A stretch of DNA of 47,009 nt, taken from assembly GCF_048388525.1 (NCBI RefSeq), contig NZ_DBGCTQ010000041.1, positions 1-47,009 on the forward strand, read 5' to 3'. Under the pieces are notes generated by a model. It made no database searches. It was not told where the DNA came from and saw only the letters and a program-made list of their open reading frames with translations. Positions 1-7,801 of this stretch are shown here, in pieces; position 1 is the stretch's first letter; every line of letters begins with the position of its first letter. This stretch comes from BQOK01 sp048388525 (GTDB taxonomy: Bacteria; Bacillota; Clostridia; Oscillospirales; Ruminococcaceae). A program made the position numbers and the translations under genes.

Positions 1-336
1 TCCCGCCAGCGGCCGCAAAAATTCCAGATCGCCCACAACAGGCGCCGTATCCGAATAAAGGGCAAACAGGTCTCCCGGCTCCCAGCCCAGCAGCTCCTCT
101 TTTCCTCCCACAAACCCGCACAGCTTTTCACGGCAGGGCAGCCCGCACACCGCTTCGCGGTACCGTGCGAGGTCGGCCGGGGTCAGCCGGTCCAGCACCA
201 GCACCGCGTCGATGTCGCTCTCCGGCGTGGCTTCGCCCCGCGCCTGGCTGCCCTGCAGGCCCAGGCACACCACCCGGCTTCCGAACGCGGCCTCCACCGT
301 CGCTCTGTATTCCTCCATCCAGGCGTTCAAATCCAT
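1..336 (-). CDS. Nucleotidyltransferase-domain protein, C-terminus cut by window edge
   Basis: Only the first 112 codons are present; the gene runs off the left edge. The N-terminal part carries the hallmark of the MNT/Pol-beta nucleotidyltransferase fold: a Gly-Ser pair in LQGSQARGEA (about residues 27-36) followed by ESDIDAVLVLD, which gives the two metal-binding aspartates. Such enzymes transfer a nucleotide to a small molecule (for example an aminoglycoside) or a protein. The substrate cannot be told from this piece. The ATG at 336 is preceded by AAGGAGAG, which supports the start. It is divergent from the XRE gene at 569. The 232 bp between them (337-568) contain no gene that I can support. 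Confidence 0.75.
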   Translation of the reverse strand, partial: MDLNAWMEEYRATVEAAFGSRVVCLGLQGSQARGEATPESDIDAVLVLDRLTPADLARYREAVCGLPCREKLCGFVGGKEELLGWEPGDLFALYSDTAPVVGDLEFLRPLAG

Positions 337-568
337 CTTTCTCTCCTTTCTCTTGCCGTTCTCCGGGTGCTTTTGTGTGCACCCGAGAATATTGCGAAGC
401 GCTTGCCCTCCGCCAATTCCATGTGCTCGTCGGAGCTCCCGCAGGCTGTCAAGCGGTCCTTTATTGTATATTGCGCGCAATTTTCCGTATTTCCCCATAA
501 AAACGAATTATAGTGCGTTTTATCCTGCCGCCAATTGGGATACGATTCCACTAGAAAGGTGGAATTTT

Positions 569-805
569 ATGTCAATCAGTGTTGCTTTTATGAATGCCGT
601 GACAAGCCAGAGAGAAGCGCTGGGCCTCACGCAGGCCCAGTTGGCTGAAATGTGCGAAATGTCCGAGCGCGGTTATCAAAAGGTGGAGTATGGGGAAGTG
701 ATCCCCAACCTGGAAACCGTTGGCCGCATCGCCAACGCGCTGGAGATCAGCCTGGACGCTCTCATGGAACAAACCTACGGCAAGCGTCCCGCAGCGGTGG
801 GATGA
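569..805 (+). CDS. Small XRE-family HTH regulator
   Basis: A 78-residue protein that is almost entirely one Cro/C1-type helix-turn-helix domain (about residues 10-66). Readable elements are the QREALGLTQAQLAEMCEMS helix pair, the recognition helix ERGYQKVEYG, and the usual hydrophobic end PNLETVGRIANALEISLDAL. The ATG at 569 follows AGAAAGGTGG at 553-562, so the longer upstream reading in the same frame is not needed. A strong terminator follows at once, so the gene is probably transcribed alone. Its target is unknown; single-domain XRE proteins often regulate themselves or a neighbour, here the divergent nucleotidyltransferase. Confidence 0.85.
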   Translation: MSISVAFMNAVTSQREALGLTQAQLAEMCEMSERGYQKVEYGEVIPNLETVGRIANALEISLDALMEQTYGKRPAAVG

Positions 806-815
806 TCCCCGGCTT

Positions 816-855
816 CCGGCGGCCTTTCCGCAAATGGCAGGCCGCCGGTTTTTTT
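816..855 (+). terminator. Rho-independent terminator of the XRE gene
   Basis: A perfect 10-bp stem (816-825 with 839-848, CCGGCGGCCT) with a 13-nt loop is followed by seven T. It begins 10 nt after the XRE stop. The rest of 856-979 shows no gene or clear signal. Confidence 0.85.
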
Positions 856-979
856 ATCTTTTATAAAACATCCGTGCCTAAACTTCATGGCGGGAACGAC
901 AATCTCCGTGCCAACCCCGACGCTATCTTTTCAAAACTCCCGGCACAAGACTAATTCAAGTGTGTACCTAAGGAGACAG

Positions 980-1012
980 AACCCCCCGCAAACGGCTTGT
1001 TTGCGGGGGGTT
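980..1012 (-). terminator. Hairpin terminator downstream of tRNA-Ser
   Basis: A 14-bp inverted repeat (980-993 with 999-1012, AACCCCCCGCAAAC) with a 5-nt loop starts 2 nt past the tRNA CCA end on the minus strand. The U-tract is poor (TTCTGTCT), so termination may be partial. Confidence 0.65.
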
Positions 1013-1014
1013 CT

Positions 1015-1106
1015 TGGCGGAGCAGCAGGGATTTGAACCCTGGCGGTGCTGTTAACACCCTACGAGATTTCGAGTCACGCCTCTTCGACCACTTGAGTAC
1101 TGCTCC
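1015..1106 (-). tRNA. tRNA-Ser (anticodon CGA)
   Basis: Read on the minus strand, this is a 92-nt class II tRNA. It has acceptor GGAGCAG/CTGCTCC, discriminator G and an encoded CCA. The T arm is CAGGG-TTCAAAT-CCCTG and there is a long variable arm (GGTG/CACC stem), typical of serine. The anticodon loop CTCGAAA gives CGA, reading UCG. The anticodon stem has one T-T mismatch (CGTGA/TCTCG), which is slightly unusual but tolerable. A consensus promoter lies just upstream. Confidence 0.93.
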
Positions 1107-1165
1107 AACTTTCGTTTCCGGCCAAGCCGCGCGCTTTGTGCGCCCTGCCTGCCGGCACGTGATTT

Positions 1166-1194
1166 ATTATACCAGTTTCGGCGCGCCGCGTCAA
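1166..1194 (-). promoter_or_regulatory. Promoter of tRNA-Ser
   Basis: On the minus strand a -35 box TTGACG (1189-1194) is separated by exactly 17 bp from a -10 box TATAAT (1166-1171). It begins immediately behind the terminator of the rhodanese operon, so the tRNA is independently transcribed. Confidence 0.85.
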
Positions 1195-1195
1195 T

Positions 1196-1228
1196 CAAAA
1201 ATCCGCCCCCGGCAAGGCCGGGGGCGGA
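1196..1228 (-). terminator. Terminator of the rhodanese operon
   Basis: A 12-bp perfect GC-rich stem (1202-1213 with 1217-1228) with a 3-nt loop is followed on the minus strand by ATTTTTGA. It lies 45 nt after the stop of the gene at 1274. Confidence 0.85.
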
Positions 1229-1273
1229 AAACACAGCGTTCCTTTAAAAGGCGTAACGGCGCAGCGCCCGGGC

Positions 1274-2236
1274 TCAGCCGGTCACCACTTCACCGCCGAT
1301 GCCCAGCCAGCCGGACTCGCTCTCGGCGCTGCCCATACCGCCGGACAGGTTGTAGGCCTCGTAGCCCAGCAGCCGCATCACAGCCAGGGTCTGGGAAGCG
1401 GTCTGGCCGGTGTAGCAGTAGATGATTACGGGCTTCGCGGTATCGATGGCGGTCAGGCCCTCCTGCATGTTGGCGCCGAAGGGCACGTTGACGGCGCCCG
1501 CAATGTGGCCGGCGTCAAAGTCCTTGGCCTGCCGGATGGACAGGATGGTATAGTCCTCGCTCTCGGCCTCCACCAGCTCTTTCAGCTGGTCGGCGGGGAA
1601 GTTGAAATACTTGTAGCTGCTGGTCTCCATGTCGGCAAAATACTTGGTCACGGCCTCCTGCATGGCAGGATCCACCTCGTACTCGTCGCCGCTCAGCTCG
1701 TTCGCGGTGGTTTCGGTGTAGCTCTCGTAGCCCTCTTCCTTGGAAATACCGTTGTTCCAGCCCTTCTGGATGTTGGTGGCGTATTTGCCCGCCATGTTCA
1801 GCAGGGCCACGGTCTGGGAAGATGTCTGGCCGGTGTAGCAGTTCACATACAACTGCACGTCGTCGGGGATCTTGCTCAGGCTCTCGGCCAGGGTGGGCCC
1901 AAAGGGAACGTTCACGGCGCCCTTCAGGTGTCCCTCGGCGTAGGCGTCCGGCTGGCGCACATCCAGGATCAGCATCTCCTCGCCGGCGTCCATCTTGGCA
2001 AACAGGTCGGCAACGCCGATCATGTGGCCGTCCTCGGGCCAGTTGGCAAAATAGCCCATGGCGGCTTGCTTCACGGTGTCGGTGGCGGCAGCGGGCTCGC
2101 TGGCGGGGGTGCTGGCGGCCTGGCTGGCAGGCTGCGAAGCGGGCTGGCTGGCGGGGGCACTGCTGGCGGCGCCTCCGCAGGCGGCCAGGCTCAGGGCCAT
2201 GGCGGCAGCCATGACCAGTGCAAGGATCTTTTTCAT
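1274..2236 (-). CDS. Lipoprotein with two rhodanese domains
   Basis: A 320-aa protein with a lipoprotein signal (basic MKK, hydrophobic stretch, lipobox LAAC with Cys20). A Ser/Pro/Ala-rich spacer of QPAS repeats (about 21-52) follows. Two rhodanese-homology domains come next: one around LILDVRQPDAYAEGH (89-103) with active loop NCYTGQTS and Cys133, and a second around ILSIRQAKDFDAGH (231-244) with loop YCYTGQTAS and Cys274. Both loops keep the sulfur-carrying cysteine, so both domains could be active, outside the membrane. Rhodaneses move sulfane sulfur from donors such as thiosulfate to thiol acceptors. It is the second gene of an operon with 2318-3241. The natural donor is not shown by the sequence. 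ATG 2236 has GGGAG 9 nt upstream. Confidence 0.88.
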   Translation of the reverse strand: MKKILALVMAAAMALSLAACGGAASSAPASQPASQPASQAASTPASEPAAATDTVKQAAMGYFANWPEDGHMIGVADLFAKMDAGEEMLILDVRQPDAYAEGHLKGAVNVPFGPTLAESLSKIPDDVQLYVNCYTGQTSSQTVALLNMAGKYATNIQKGWNNGISKEEGYESYTETTANELSGDEYEVDPAMQEAVTKYFADMETSSYKYFNFPADQLKELVEAESEDYTILSIRQAKDFDAGHIAGAVNVPFGANMQEGLTAIDTAKPVIIYCYTGQTASQTLAVMRLLGYEAYNLSGGMGSAESESGWLGIGGEVVTG

Positions 2237-2317
2237 GTGTTTTTACTCCCTCTCTGTTTGTAGTGCGCGGAGCCGCCCCTCTGTTTCAGGGCCGCTCCAT
2301 TCTTCTGAAACGCCCGG

Positions 2318-3241
2318 TCAGGACGCGTCCTTATTGGTGGGCGCGGCGGCGCCGGCGGCCATCTCGATGGGGCTGCCGGTGGTGGACCACTCGCTCCAGG
2401 CGCCGTCGTAAATCTTCAGGTTTCGGTACCCCGCATCGTACAGGCGCACGAACACGGGCGCGGCGCGCATCGAGGTCTTGCAGTAAATAATAATCTCCTT
2501 ATCCGGGGTGATGCCCGCCTCGATGTAGTTGATCTGGGTGGTCTGCGTGTTTTTAAAGGTGCCGTCCACATCGTAGAAGTTGGTCAGATAGTTCATCATC
2601 ACCGAGCCGGGCACCTTGCCCTCCTCGTAGTACTCCTCGTCGCTGCGCACATCCAGCAGAACCACATTGTCCTGGGGATCGTTTACCTGGGCCAGCACGT
2701 CCTCCTTGGTGGCGAGCCACTTCTCGTCCTTGGCGGCGGTAAAGCTGCCGGGGGTCACAGCCGGGGTTTCGGTGCTCATGGCAAAGCCGGCGGCGCCAAT
2801 GGCGTCGATCCCGCCGGACACCACCTTCACGTTCTGGTGGCCGTACATAAACAGGCTCCAGGCCAGCCGCGAGGCGGTCATTTTGTTGCTGTCATACGCC
2901 ACCACCAGGGTATCGTCCGAGATACCGGCGGCCTGCATGACCTTGGTAAACTTTTTCGCGGAAGTGAGCATATTGTCCACAGGAACGTTGATCACGATCT
3001 CGCTGTTTGGCACGTTCACGGCGCCCTGCACATGGCCGGCGGCGTAATCCTCCTCGCTGCGGGTATCCACAATCACCACGCCTGCCTGGCCCACATAGCC
3101 CTGCAGGTCTTTCGCGTCGATGATCAGCGTGTCGGTCTGCTCGAATTTTTCGCCGCAGCCGGTGAACAGGGACGCGCCCATGGTAAGTATAAGTACCAAT
3201 GCCAACAGCCTGGCAATGCCGCTTTTGGAAACCAGACGCAT
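2318..3241 (-). CDS. Lipoprotein tandem-domain sulfurtransferase
   Basis: A 307-aa, two-domain thiosulfate/3-mercaptopyruvate sulfurtransferase-type protein. The start at ATG 3241 is favoured by AAGGAGG 6 nt upstream; it puts a lipobox (LFTGC, Cys29) at the N-terminus, so the protein should be anchored outside the cell. Domain 1 (about 37-145) has VIVDTRSEEDYAAGH but Asp117 where the active cysteine belongs (AYDSNKM), as is usual for the inactive N-terminal half of this family. Domain 2 (about 173-292) has LLDVRSDEEY and the catalytic Cys254 in YCKTSMRA. That loop differs from the classical CRxGxR/T forms, so the substrate is uncertain. It is the first gene of the operon with 1274-2236. A LysR-type dyad lies upstream at 3384-3398. 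Confidence 0.88.
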   Translation of the reverse strand: MRLVSKSGIARLLALVLILTMGASLFTGCGEKFEQTDTLIIDAKDLQGYVGQAGVVIVDTRSEEDYAAGHVQGAVNVPNSEIVINVPVDNMLTSAKKFTKVMQAAGISDDTLVVAYDSNKMTASRLAWSLFMYGHQNVKVVSGGIDAIGAAGFAMSTETPAVTPGSFTAAKDEKWLATKEDVLAQVNDPQDNVVLLDVRSDEEYYEEGKVPGSVMMNYLTNFYDVDGTFKNTQTTQINYIEAGITPDKEIIIYCKTSMRAAPVFVRLYDAGYRNLKIYDGAWSEWSTTGSPIEMAAGAAAPTNKDAS

Positions 3242-3354
3242 GAGAAACCTCCTTAAACTTTCTTGTTGGGTTTCGGGGATAGTGTAGTAAACCTTTTCAA
3301 GCTTGCCGGCACAAAAGTGCTTCACTTCTTTTGCGCGGGGCAATTCCGTTTTTA

Positions 3355-3360
3355 ATCATA
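3355..3360 (-). promoter_or_regulatory. Candidate -10 box of the rhodanese operon
   Basis: TATGAT on the minus strand, 114 nt upstream of ATG 3241. No good -35 box is visible, which would suit an activator-dependent promoter. The dyad at 3384-3398 covers the place where upstream contacts would be expected. This is weak evidence on its own. Confidence 0.35.
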
Positions 3361-3383
3361 CTATGGCCGCCCCCCTTTGCGCC

Positions 3384-3398
3384 ATAAGACTTTGTTAT
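3384..3398. promoter_or_regulatory. LysR-type operator candidate, copy 1
   Basis: ATAAGACTTTGTTAT, a 15-bp partial dyad of the ATAA-N7-TTAT form. It matches the dyad at 10410-10424 in 13 of 15 positions. It lies between the divergent rhodanese operon and the membrane glycosyltransferase gene. A further shared word, AAAAAATTAACA, follows 27 bp later at 3426-3437 and 24 bp later in the other copy at 10449-10460. The likely binder is the LysR protein of 9350-10249. Confidence 0.5.
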
Positions 3399-3471
3399 AT
3401 TATATACATTTATTGGATAGTAGATAAAAAATTAACACCCTGCTGTTGTGGCAAAGCCGCCGCAAAAATGC

Positions 3472-3477
3472 TATAAT
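3472..3477 (+). promoter_or_regulatory. -10 box of the glycosyltransferase gene
   Basis: A perfect TATAAT with a weak TTGTGG (3446-3451) at a long 20-bp spacing. Transcription from it would begin near 3484, which excludes the ATG at 3448 and favours the GTG start at 3526. Confidence 0.45.
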
Positions 3478-3525
3478 TTGCCGCAGAAACACCCCCGTAA
3501 AGGCTGTAGAAAGGAGGGGGCCGCC

Positions 3526-5103
3526 GTGCCGGCAGCGCATCGCCCTAAACCGCCCGCCTGGCTGTGGCCGGTTATAACCGGCGCTTATATCCTGGCCTGG
3601 GGCGCTGTGAACCTGGGCTTTCTCACCTGCTTCCCTTTTGTCCACAGCGACGAAGCGTGGCTCGCGGGCCTTGCCCGCAACATCTGGCAGAGCGGCAGTC
3701 CCGCCGTAACCGAAACCTTTTTTGATCTCAAGCCCCGCTGGCCCCACGGCATCAAAATGGCCTTTCATGGGCTGCAGATTCTTGCCATCCGCCTGGGCGG
3801 CTACAATGTTTTTTCCGTGCGGGTGCTCAGCCTGCTGGCGGGCTGCGCTGTGCTGGCCCTCTTTTTTGTGGCTGCGCGGCGGCTCACCGGCAGCGGGCTG
3901 GCCTCCTGGGGCGCCGTGGCCGCCCTCTCGCTGGACGTACAGTTTATCAACGCGGCCCACATGGCCCGGCAGGAAATTTTTATTCTCCTGTTCATGGCGG
4001 CCTGCCTTGCAATCCTCTGCCGCGAGGGCCCGCTCTCCACAGGGCATATCCTGCTGCTGGCGGTGTTCACCGGGGCGGCGGTCTGGTTCCACCCCAACAG
4101 TTTTCTGGCGGCCTGCCTGTGCGGGGGGGCGCTTTTGGTTCGCTGGGCCTTCAGGCAGGCCAGCCTGAAGCAGCTGGCCCTTTATGTGGCCCTCACCGGC
4201 GCGCTGGCCGGGGCGGTGGTTGCCTTCTGCTTCTGGCTCGACCCCCGGTTCCCGGTGCATTACATGATGTACGGGCAGGGCGAATTCGATCTGCTGGTCC
4301 CGGTCACAAGCAAGCTGGGTCAGCTGGGGGGCTATTTCAGCCGGCTGTGGAACCAGTTCAGCGGCACCTACTACCTGCCCAACATCCGGGTCCAGCTGGT
4401 TCTGTTCTGCCTGGCGGCCGTGCTGGCGGGCTTTTTTGCGCTGGTGATGCACAGGGAACAGCCCGGCCCGGCAGCCCAGGCCCTGAGCCTGCTGGCCGGG
4501 GCCGGGGGGCTTTTGTGCGGCATGGTGCTGATTGGGCGCTACAGCCAGACCAGCATCGTATTTTTCTTTTTGCCCGGCTGGCTGCTGGTCCTGTTCTGCT
4601 GCAGGCTCTTGGGCGAATGGGCCGCGCGGCTCGCCCCCTTTGCCCTGGCGGGGCTGATGCTGGCGCTCTCGGTGTGGCAGATCGCCCCCTGGCTGAATGT
4701 GCGCTATGCCGATTACCTGGCCCGGATCGGCCAGTACGTGCAGCCCGGCAGCCGGGTGCTGGGCAATCTGAACGCCGAGTTCTATTTTGAAAACGGCGTG
4801 TTTTTCGATTACCGCAACCTGCCCTACCTGGCTGAACACGGCCTCACTCTGGCGGACTATGTTCACAAAAACAACATCGAATACATCCTGTATTACGACG
4901 AGCTGGACCTCATCTGGCAAAACCGCCCGGCCTACAACGCCCTGTACGGCGTGCCGGACGATTTCTATCCCCAGCTCAAGGCCTTCTGCGCCGGGCAGTG
5001 CACCCCCGTGGGCAGCTTTTTTGATCCCTGGTACGCAGTTCGCATCCAGGCCGAGCAGGGCAGGGGCGAGTGGGGCCGGGTCACTGTGTACCGGGTAAAT
5101 TGA
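3526..5103 (+). CDS. GT39/ArnT-like integral membrane glycosyltransferase
   Basis: A 525-aa polytopic membrane protein with about ten hydrophobic spans. Its first periplasm-side loop has FVHSDEAW (residues 38-45), with the acidic pair that the GT-C superfamily (protein mannosyltransferase, ArnT) uses for metal or catalysis. Such enzymes take sugar from a polyprenyl phosphate and transfer it to an extracytoplasmic acceptor. The C-terminal 130 residues are soluble, with few membrane segments. I chose GTG 3526 because AAGGAGG stands 8 nt before it and the TATAAT at 3472 lies downstream of the alternative ATG 3448. It is alone on the plus strand among sulfur genes; the acceptor is unknown and no functional link is visible. 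Confidence 0.75.
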   Translation: MPAAHRPKPPAWLWPVITGAYILAWGAVNLGFLTCFPFVHSDEAWLAGLARNIWQSGSPAVTETFFDLKPRWPHGIKMAFHGLQILAIRLGGYNVFSVRVLSLLAGCAVLALFFVAARRLTGSGLASWGAVAALSLDVQFINAAHMARQEIFILLFMAACLAILCREGPLSTGHILLLAVFTGAAVWFHPNSFLAACLCGGALLVRWAFRQASLKQLALYVALTGALAGAVVAFCFWLDPRFPVHYMMYGQGEFDLLVPVTSKLGQLGGYFSRLWNQFSGTYYLPNIRVQLVLFCLAAVLAGFFALVMHREQPGPAAQALSLLAGAGGLLCGMVLIGRYSQTSIVFFFLPGWLLVLFCCRLLGEWAARLAPFALAGLMLALSVWQIAPWLNVRYADYLARIGQYVQPGSRVLGNLNAEFYFENGVFFDYRNLPYLAEHGLTLADYVHKNNIEYILYYDELDLIWQNRPAYNALYGVPDDFYPQLKAFCAGQCTPVGSFFDPWYAVRIQAEQGRGEWGRVTVYRVN

Positions 5104-5131
5104 ACGTTTGCCCTACACCTTTTATTTGCGC

Positions 5132-5167
5132 AAAAGCCCGGGCCTGCAACCAGGCCCGGGCTTTTTT
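5132..5167. terminator. Bidirectional terminator between convergent genes
   Basis: A 15-bp stem (5132-5146 with 5151-5165, AAAAGCCCGGGCCTG) with a CAAC loop, and A/T tracts on both sides. It serves the glycosyltransferase gene and the ABC operon that ends at 5184. Confidence 0.9.
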
Positions 5168-5183
5168 GTTTGACTTCAACATA

Positions 5184-5939
5184 TTAAAAACCCTGCTCTT
5201 GCGGGGCAGGCGGCTCTTCCCCTTTTGCCAGCAGTCCTTCCAGCCGCGCGCGCAGCGCCTCGCTGTGGTCGCAGGGCAAAACCTCGGTAAAGCGGTGCAG
5301 CCCCTCGTCCAGCACGGCGATCCGGTCCGCCAGACGCACCGCCTCGCCGATGTCGTGGGTCACGAACAGCACGGTGGGGCGGTACTCGGCGCACAGCTTT
5401 TCCAGGGTCGCCTGGGCCTCGCCGCGGGTGAGGTAATCCAGGCTGGAAAACGGCTCGTCCATCAGCAGCACCCGGGGGCGCAGCGCCAGTGCACGGGCCA
5501 GGGCCCCCCTCTGCTTCTGCCCGCCGGACAGGGTGTGCGGCCACCGGTCCTCAAATCCGGAAAGCCCGGTTTTCGCCAGCATTTCCTTTGCCCGCAGCGC
5601 GGCCTTTTTCCGGTCCGGTTCGGCGCCGGTGCGGCGCAGGGCCCACTCGATGTTGCCCCGCAGGGTGTACCAGGGCAGCAGCTGGTCAAAATTCTGGAAC
5701 ACCATCGTGCGCTCCGGGCCGGGGCCGCTCACCGGCGTGCCGTCCAGCAGCACCCTGCCCGCGGTGGGCTGCAAAAAGCCCCCCACAATGCGCAGCAGCG
5801 TGCTTTTGCCCCCGCCCGAGCGGCCCAGCACCGCCATAAATTCCCCATTCGCCACCTGCAGGCTACATTCCCGCAGCACCGCTGTGGGCGCGCCGCCGGG
5901 GGCGGGGAACGCCATGTCCACCTGTTCGATCTGCAGCAT
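5184..5939 (-). CDS. ABC transporter ATPase, sulfonate/taurine/nitrate type
   Basis: A 251-aa ATP-binding subunit of the SsuB/TauB class. It shows the Walker A motif GRSGGGKST (near residue 40), a Q-loop (MVFQNFDQLLPW), signature LSGGQKQR, Walker B VLLMDEPFSSLD and the switch histidine in FVTHDIGEA. LPWYTLRGNIEW after the Q-loop is typical of this importer class. ATG 5939 follows AAGGAGG. The gene ends an operon of ATP-grasp, binding protein, permease and ATPase, with 14 nt after the permease stop. It powers import of the ligand bound by 6769-7737; a sulfur-containing organic or related small anion is likely from family and neighbours, but not proven. Confidence 0.9.
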   Translation of the reverse strand: MLQIEQVDMAFPAPGGAPTAVLRECSLQVANGEFMAVLGRSGGGKSTLLRIVGGFLQPTAGRVLLDGTPVSGPGPERTMVFQNFDQLLPWYTLRGNIEWALRRTGAEPDRKKAALRAKEMLAKTGLSGFEDRWPHTLSGGQKQRGALARALALRPRVLLMDEPFSSLDYLTRGEAQATLEKLCAEYRPTVLFVTHDIGEAVRLADRIAVLDEGLHRFTEVLPCDHSEALRARLEGLLAKGEEPPAPQEQGF

Positions 5940-5953
5940 TGCGCACTCCTCCT

Positions 5954-6748
5954 TCACGGCTGGGCCATGCCCCATTTTTTAATGGTGCGCTTTTCCAGCT
6001 GGGCAAACAGCACGTCCTCCACCAGCACGCCGATCACCACCACCACCACAATGCCCGCAAACAGGCCGGCGGTGTTCATAAAGGTGCGCTGGGTCAGGAT
6101 GTACCACCCCACGCCGCCCTTGGCGCCCACCGCGCCGAACACCATCTCGGCGCTGATCAGGCTTCGCCAGGCGCGCGCCCAGCCGATCTTCAGCCCGCTC
6201 AAAATATACGAGAGGGCGCTTTTCACCCGTATTTCCCAGGTGATGGCGGCCGTGGACAGACCGTAATTTTTCGCCAGGTCCAGGTAGATGGCCGGGGTGG
6301 CCCGAAAGCCCGCCGTCAGGTTCAGCAGCAGCGGCCACAGCACCGAGTGCACAATGATCGCCAGCACCGTCCCGCTGCCCACCCCGAACCACATAATCAG
6401 CAGGGGCAGCAGCGCAAGGCCTGGCAGGGGGTGGGCAATGGCGGTAACGGTATCCACAAAGCTGGCAGCCACGGGCCAGCGCACGCTGGCCAGCGCCAAA
6501 AGGAAAGCCAGCGCGCCCCCGATCACCAGCCCCTCCAAAATAATCCACACGCTGTAGGCGGCCTGCCAGGCAAGGTCCCCCTGCGCAAGGCCCTTCCACA
6601 GGGTGGCCGCCACCTCCTCCACACTTGGGAACAGCATGGGCGAAACGTCCAGCACTTTTACAGCAATTTCCCACACCGCCAGCAGCGCCGCCACCCAGAA
6701 CAGGCGCGCGCCGCCCTTGTTCTTTTTCAGCATCTCCGCAAATTTCAA
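5954..6748 (-). CDS. ABC transporter permease, sulfonate/taurine/nitrate type
   Basis: A 264-aa integral membrane subunit (SsuC/TauC class) with about six spans. The EAA loop that contacts the ATPase is visible as LKIGWARAWRSLISAEMVFG (about 195-214). The initiation codon appears to be TTG at 6748: AGGAGG sits 6 nt before it, whereas the next ATG (6733) has no properly spaced site. It lies 20 nt after the binding-protein stop and 14 nt before the ATPase start, so the three are translated from one message. Confidence 0.88.
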   Translation of the reverse strand: MKFAEMLKKNKGGARLFWVAALLAVWEIAVKVLDVSPMLFPSVEEVAATLWKGLAQGDLAWQAAYSVWIILEGLVIGGALAFLLALASVRWPVAASFVDTVTAIAHPLPGLALLPLLIMWFGVGSGTVLAIIVHSVLWPLLLNLTAGFRATPAIYLDLAKNYGLSTAAITWEIRVKSALSYILSGLKIGWARAWRSLISAEMVFGAVGAKGGVGWYILTQRTFMNTAGLFAGIVVVVVIGVLVEDVLFAQLEKRTIKKWGMAQP

Positions 6749-6768
6749 GGGGCGCCTCCTGTCTGCCG

Positions 6769-7737
6769 TTACTGGTATTTCACATTGGGAAAAGCCAGCT
6801 CCTCCATGGTGAGCTGTTTATCCACAAAGCCCATCTCATACATGGCCTGGGCAAACTTCTCCACCCCCAGCAGCTCGGTATTGTAAATGCAGCCGTTGTA
6901 GTCCATCTGCTCTTTCAGCTCCTGCTCGGTGATGCCGTACACCGGGGCCAGCTGGGCCGCAGCCTCGTCCATGTGGCCGTTGATGTAGTCCACGCTCTCC
7001 TGCAAAGCGCTCAAAAACGCCTCATACAGCGCGGGATAATCCTTATAAAACCGCTCCATCGCCACACCGCTGATCATGGTGAACGGCCCGCCCATCAGCT
7101 CGGTGCCCTCATACAGGATATGGGCGCCGTTTTCCAGTTCTTTTTGCAGGTAGGGCGGGGTCGACACGTCCCCCACGATCTCGGTGCCGCTGATCAGCGC
7201 GTTCGCCGCGTCCGGCAGGCTCATGGCCACCAGCTGGTTGTCCAGCGCGCGGCCGTCGCCCAGCTCCTGCCTCGCCGCCATGCACAGCAGCACGTGCTGG
7301 GTGCAGGCGGGCGAGATCACCGCGATCCGGTCGGTGGGCAAAAAGTCCGCCAGCCGCTTTACCTCCGGCTTTGTGGTGGTAATGGCCACCTGGTTGCGGG
7401 AAATGCCGGTGGCGTATTTCCACTCCATGCCGCCCGCCGCCCCCACAATCACCGGGGCCACGCCCATAAAGCCAAAATCCACGTCACCCGCCAGCATCGC
7501 CTCCCGAATGGCCGTGGGCCCGCCGAACTGCTGCCAGTTCGCGGTCACGCCCTCGGGCAGATATTTGTCCAGAATGCCGTTTGCCTTCATGATCTCCAGC
7601 GGCGCATAGGCCACCCCGAACTGCTGGGCAATGTTCAAGGTGGTCTTTTGCTCTGCGCCGCAGCCCGTCAGGGCCAGCGCGGGCACGCACGCCAGGGCCA
7701 GCGCCGCCAGGCGGCTTTTCCATTTGGTTTTCAACAT
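6769..7737 (-). CDS. ABC transporter substrate-binding lipoprotein, NMT1/SsuA-like
   Basis: A 322-aa lipoprotein with signal ending in LTGC (Cys26), then a periplasmic-binding fold of the nitrate/sulfonate/taurine class. Family marks are the start LNIAQQFGVAYAPLEIMKANG, the GGPTAIREAMLAGDVDFGFMG hinge region, and a later ALISGTEIVGDVSTPP segment. These proteins bind small anions or precursors (alkanesulfonates, thiamine precursors and others). No residue set here fixes the ligand. ATG 7737 is preceded by GAGAGGAA. It stands between the ATP-grasp gene (64 nt upstream) and the permease. Given rhodanese, TusA and YeeE neighbours, an organosulfur substrate is the best guess. Confidence 0.88.
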   Translation of the reverse strand: MLKTKWKSRLAALALACVPALALTGCGAEQKTTLNIAQQFGVAYAPLEIMKANGILDKYLPEGVTANWQQFGGPTAIREAMLAGDVDFGFMGVAPVIVGAAGGMEWKYATGISRNQVAITTTKPEVKRLADFLPTDRIAVISPACTQHVLLCMAARQELGDGRALDNQLVAMSLPDAANALISGTEIVGDVSTPPYLQKELENGAHILYEGTELMGGPFTMISGVAMERFYKDYPALYEAFLSALQESVDYINGHMDEAAAQLAPVYGITEQELKEQMDYNGCIYNTELLGVEKFAQAMYEMGFVDKQLTMEELAFPNVKYQ

Positions 7738-7801
7738 GTATGTTCCTCTCCCGTTTAAAACTTTCGCGCATCGGCGGCGCGCAGGGCCAGGGGGCCGCGC
7801 T

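Noticed and set aside
2085..2165. Repetitive GCTGGC-type DNA as a tandem repeat element
   Set aside because: It only encodes the QPAS-rich linker of the lipoprotein; copies are imperfect and there is no sign of a mobile or phase-variable repeat.
1505..2263. Long plus-strand frames opposite high-GC genes (for example 1505-2263, 28062-29978, 35576-37309)
   Set aside because: They are mirror frames of clear minus-strand genes, rich in His/Gly/Ala, without ribosome sites or family motifs.
3242..3343. N-terminal extension of the rhodanese at 2318-3241
   Set aside because: The extension would place the lipoprotein signal inside the protein; ATG 3241 has a strong ribosome site and gives a proper signal.
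3448..3525. Earlier ATG at 3448 as the start of the membrane glycosyltransferase
   Set aside because: It has no ribosome site and lies upstream of the TATAAT at 3472, whereas GTG 3526 follows AAGGAGG closely.
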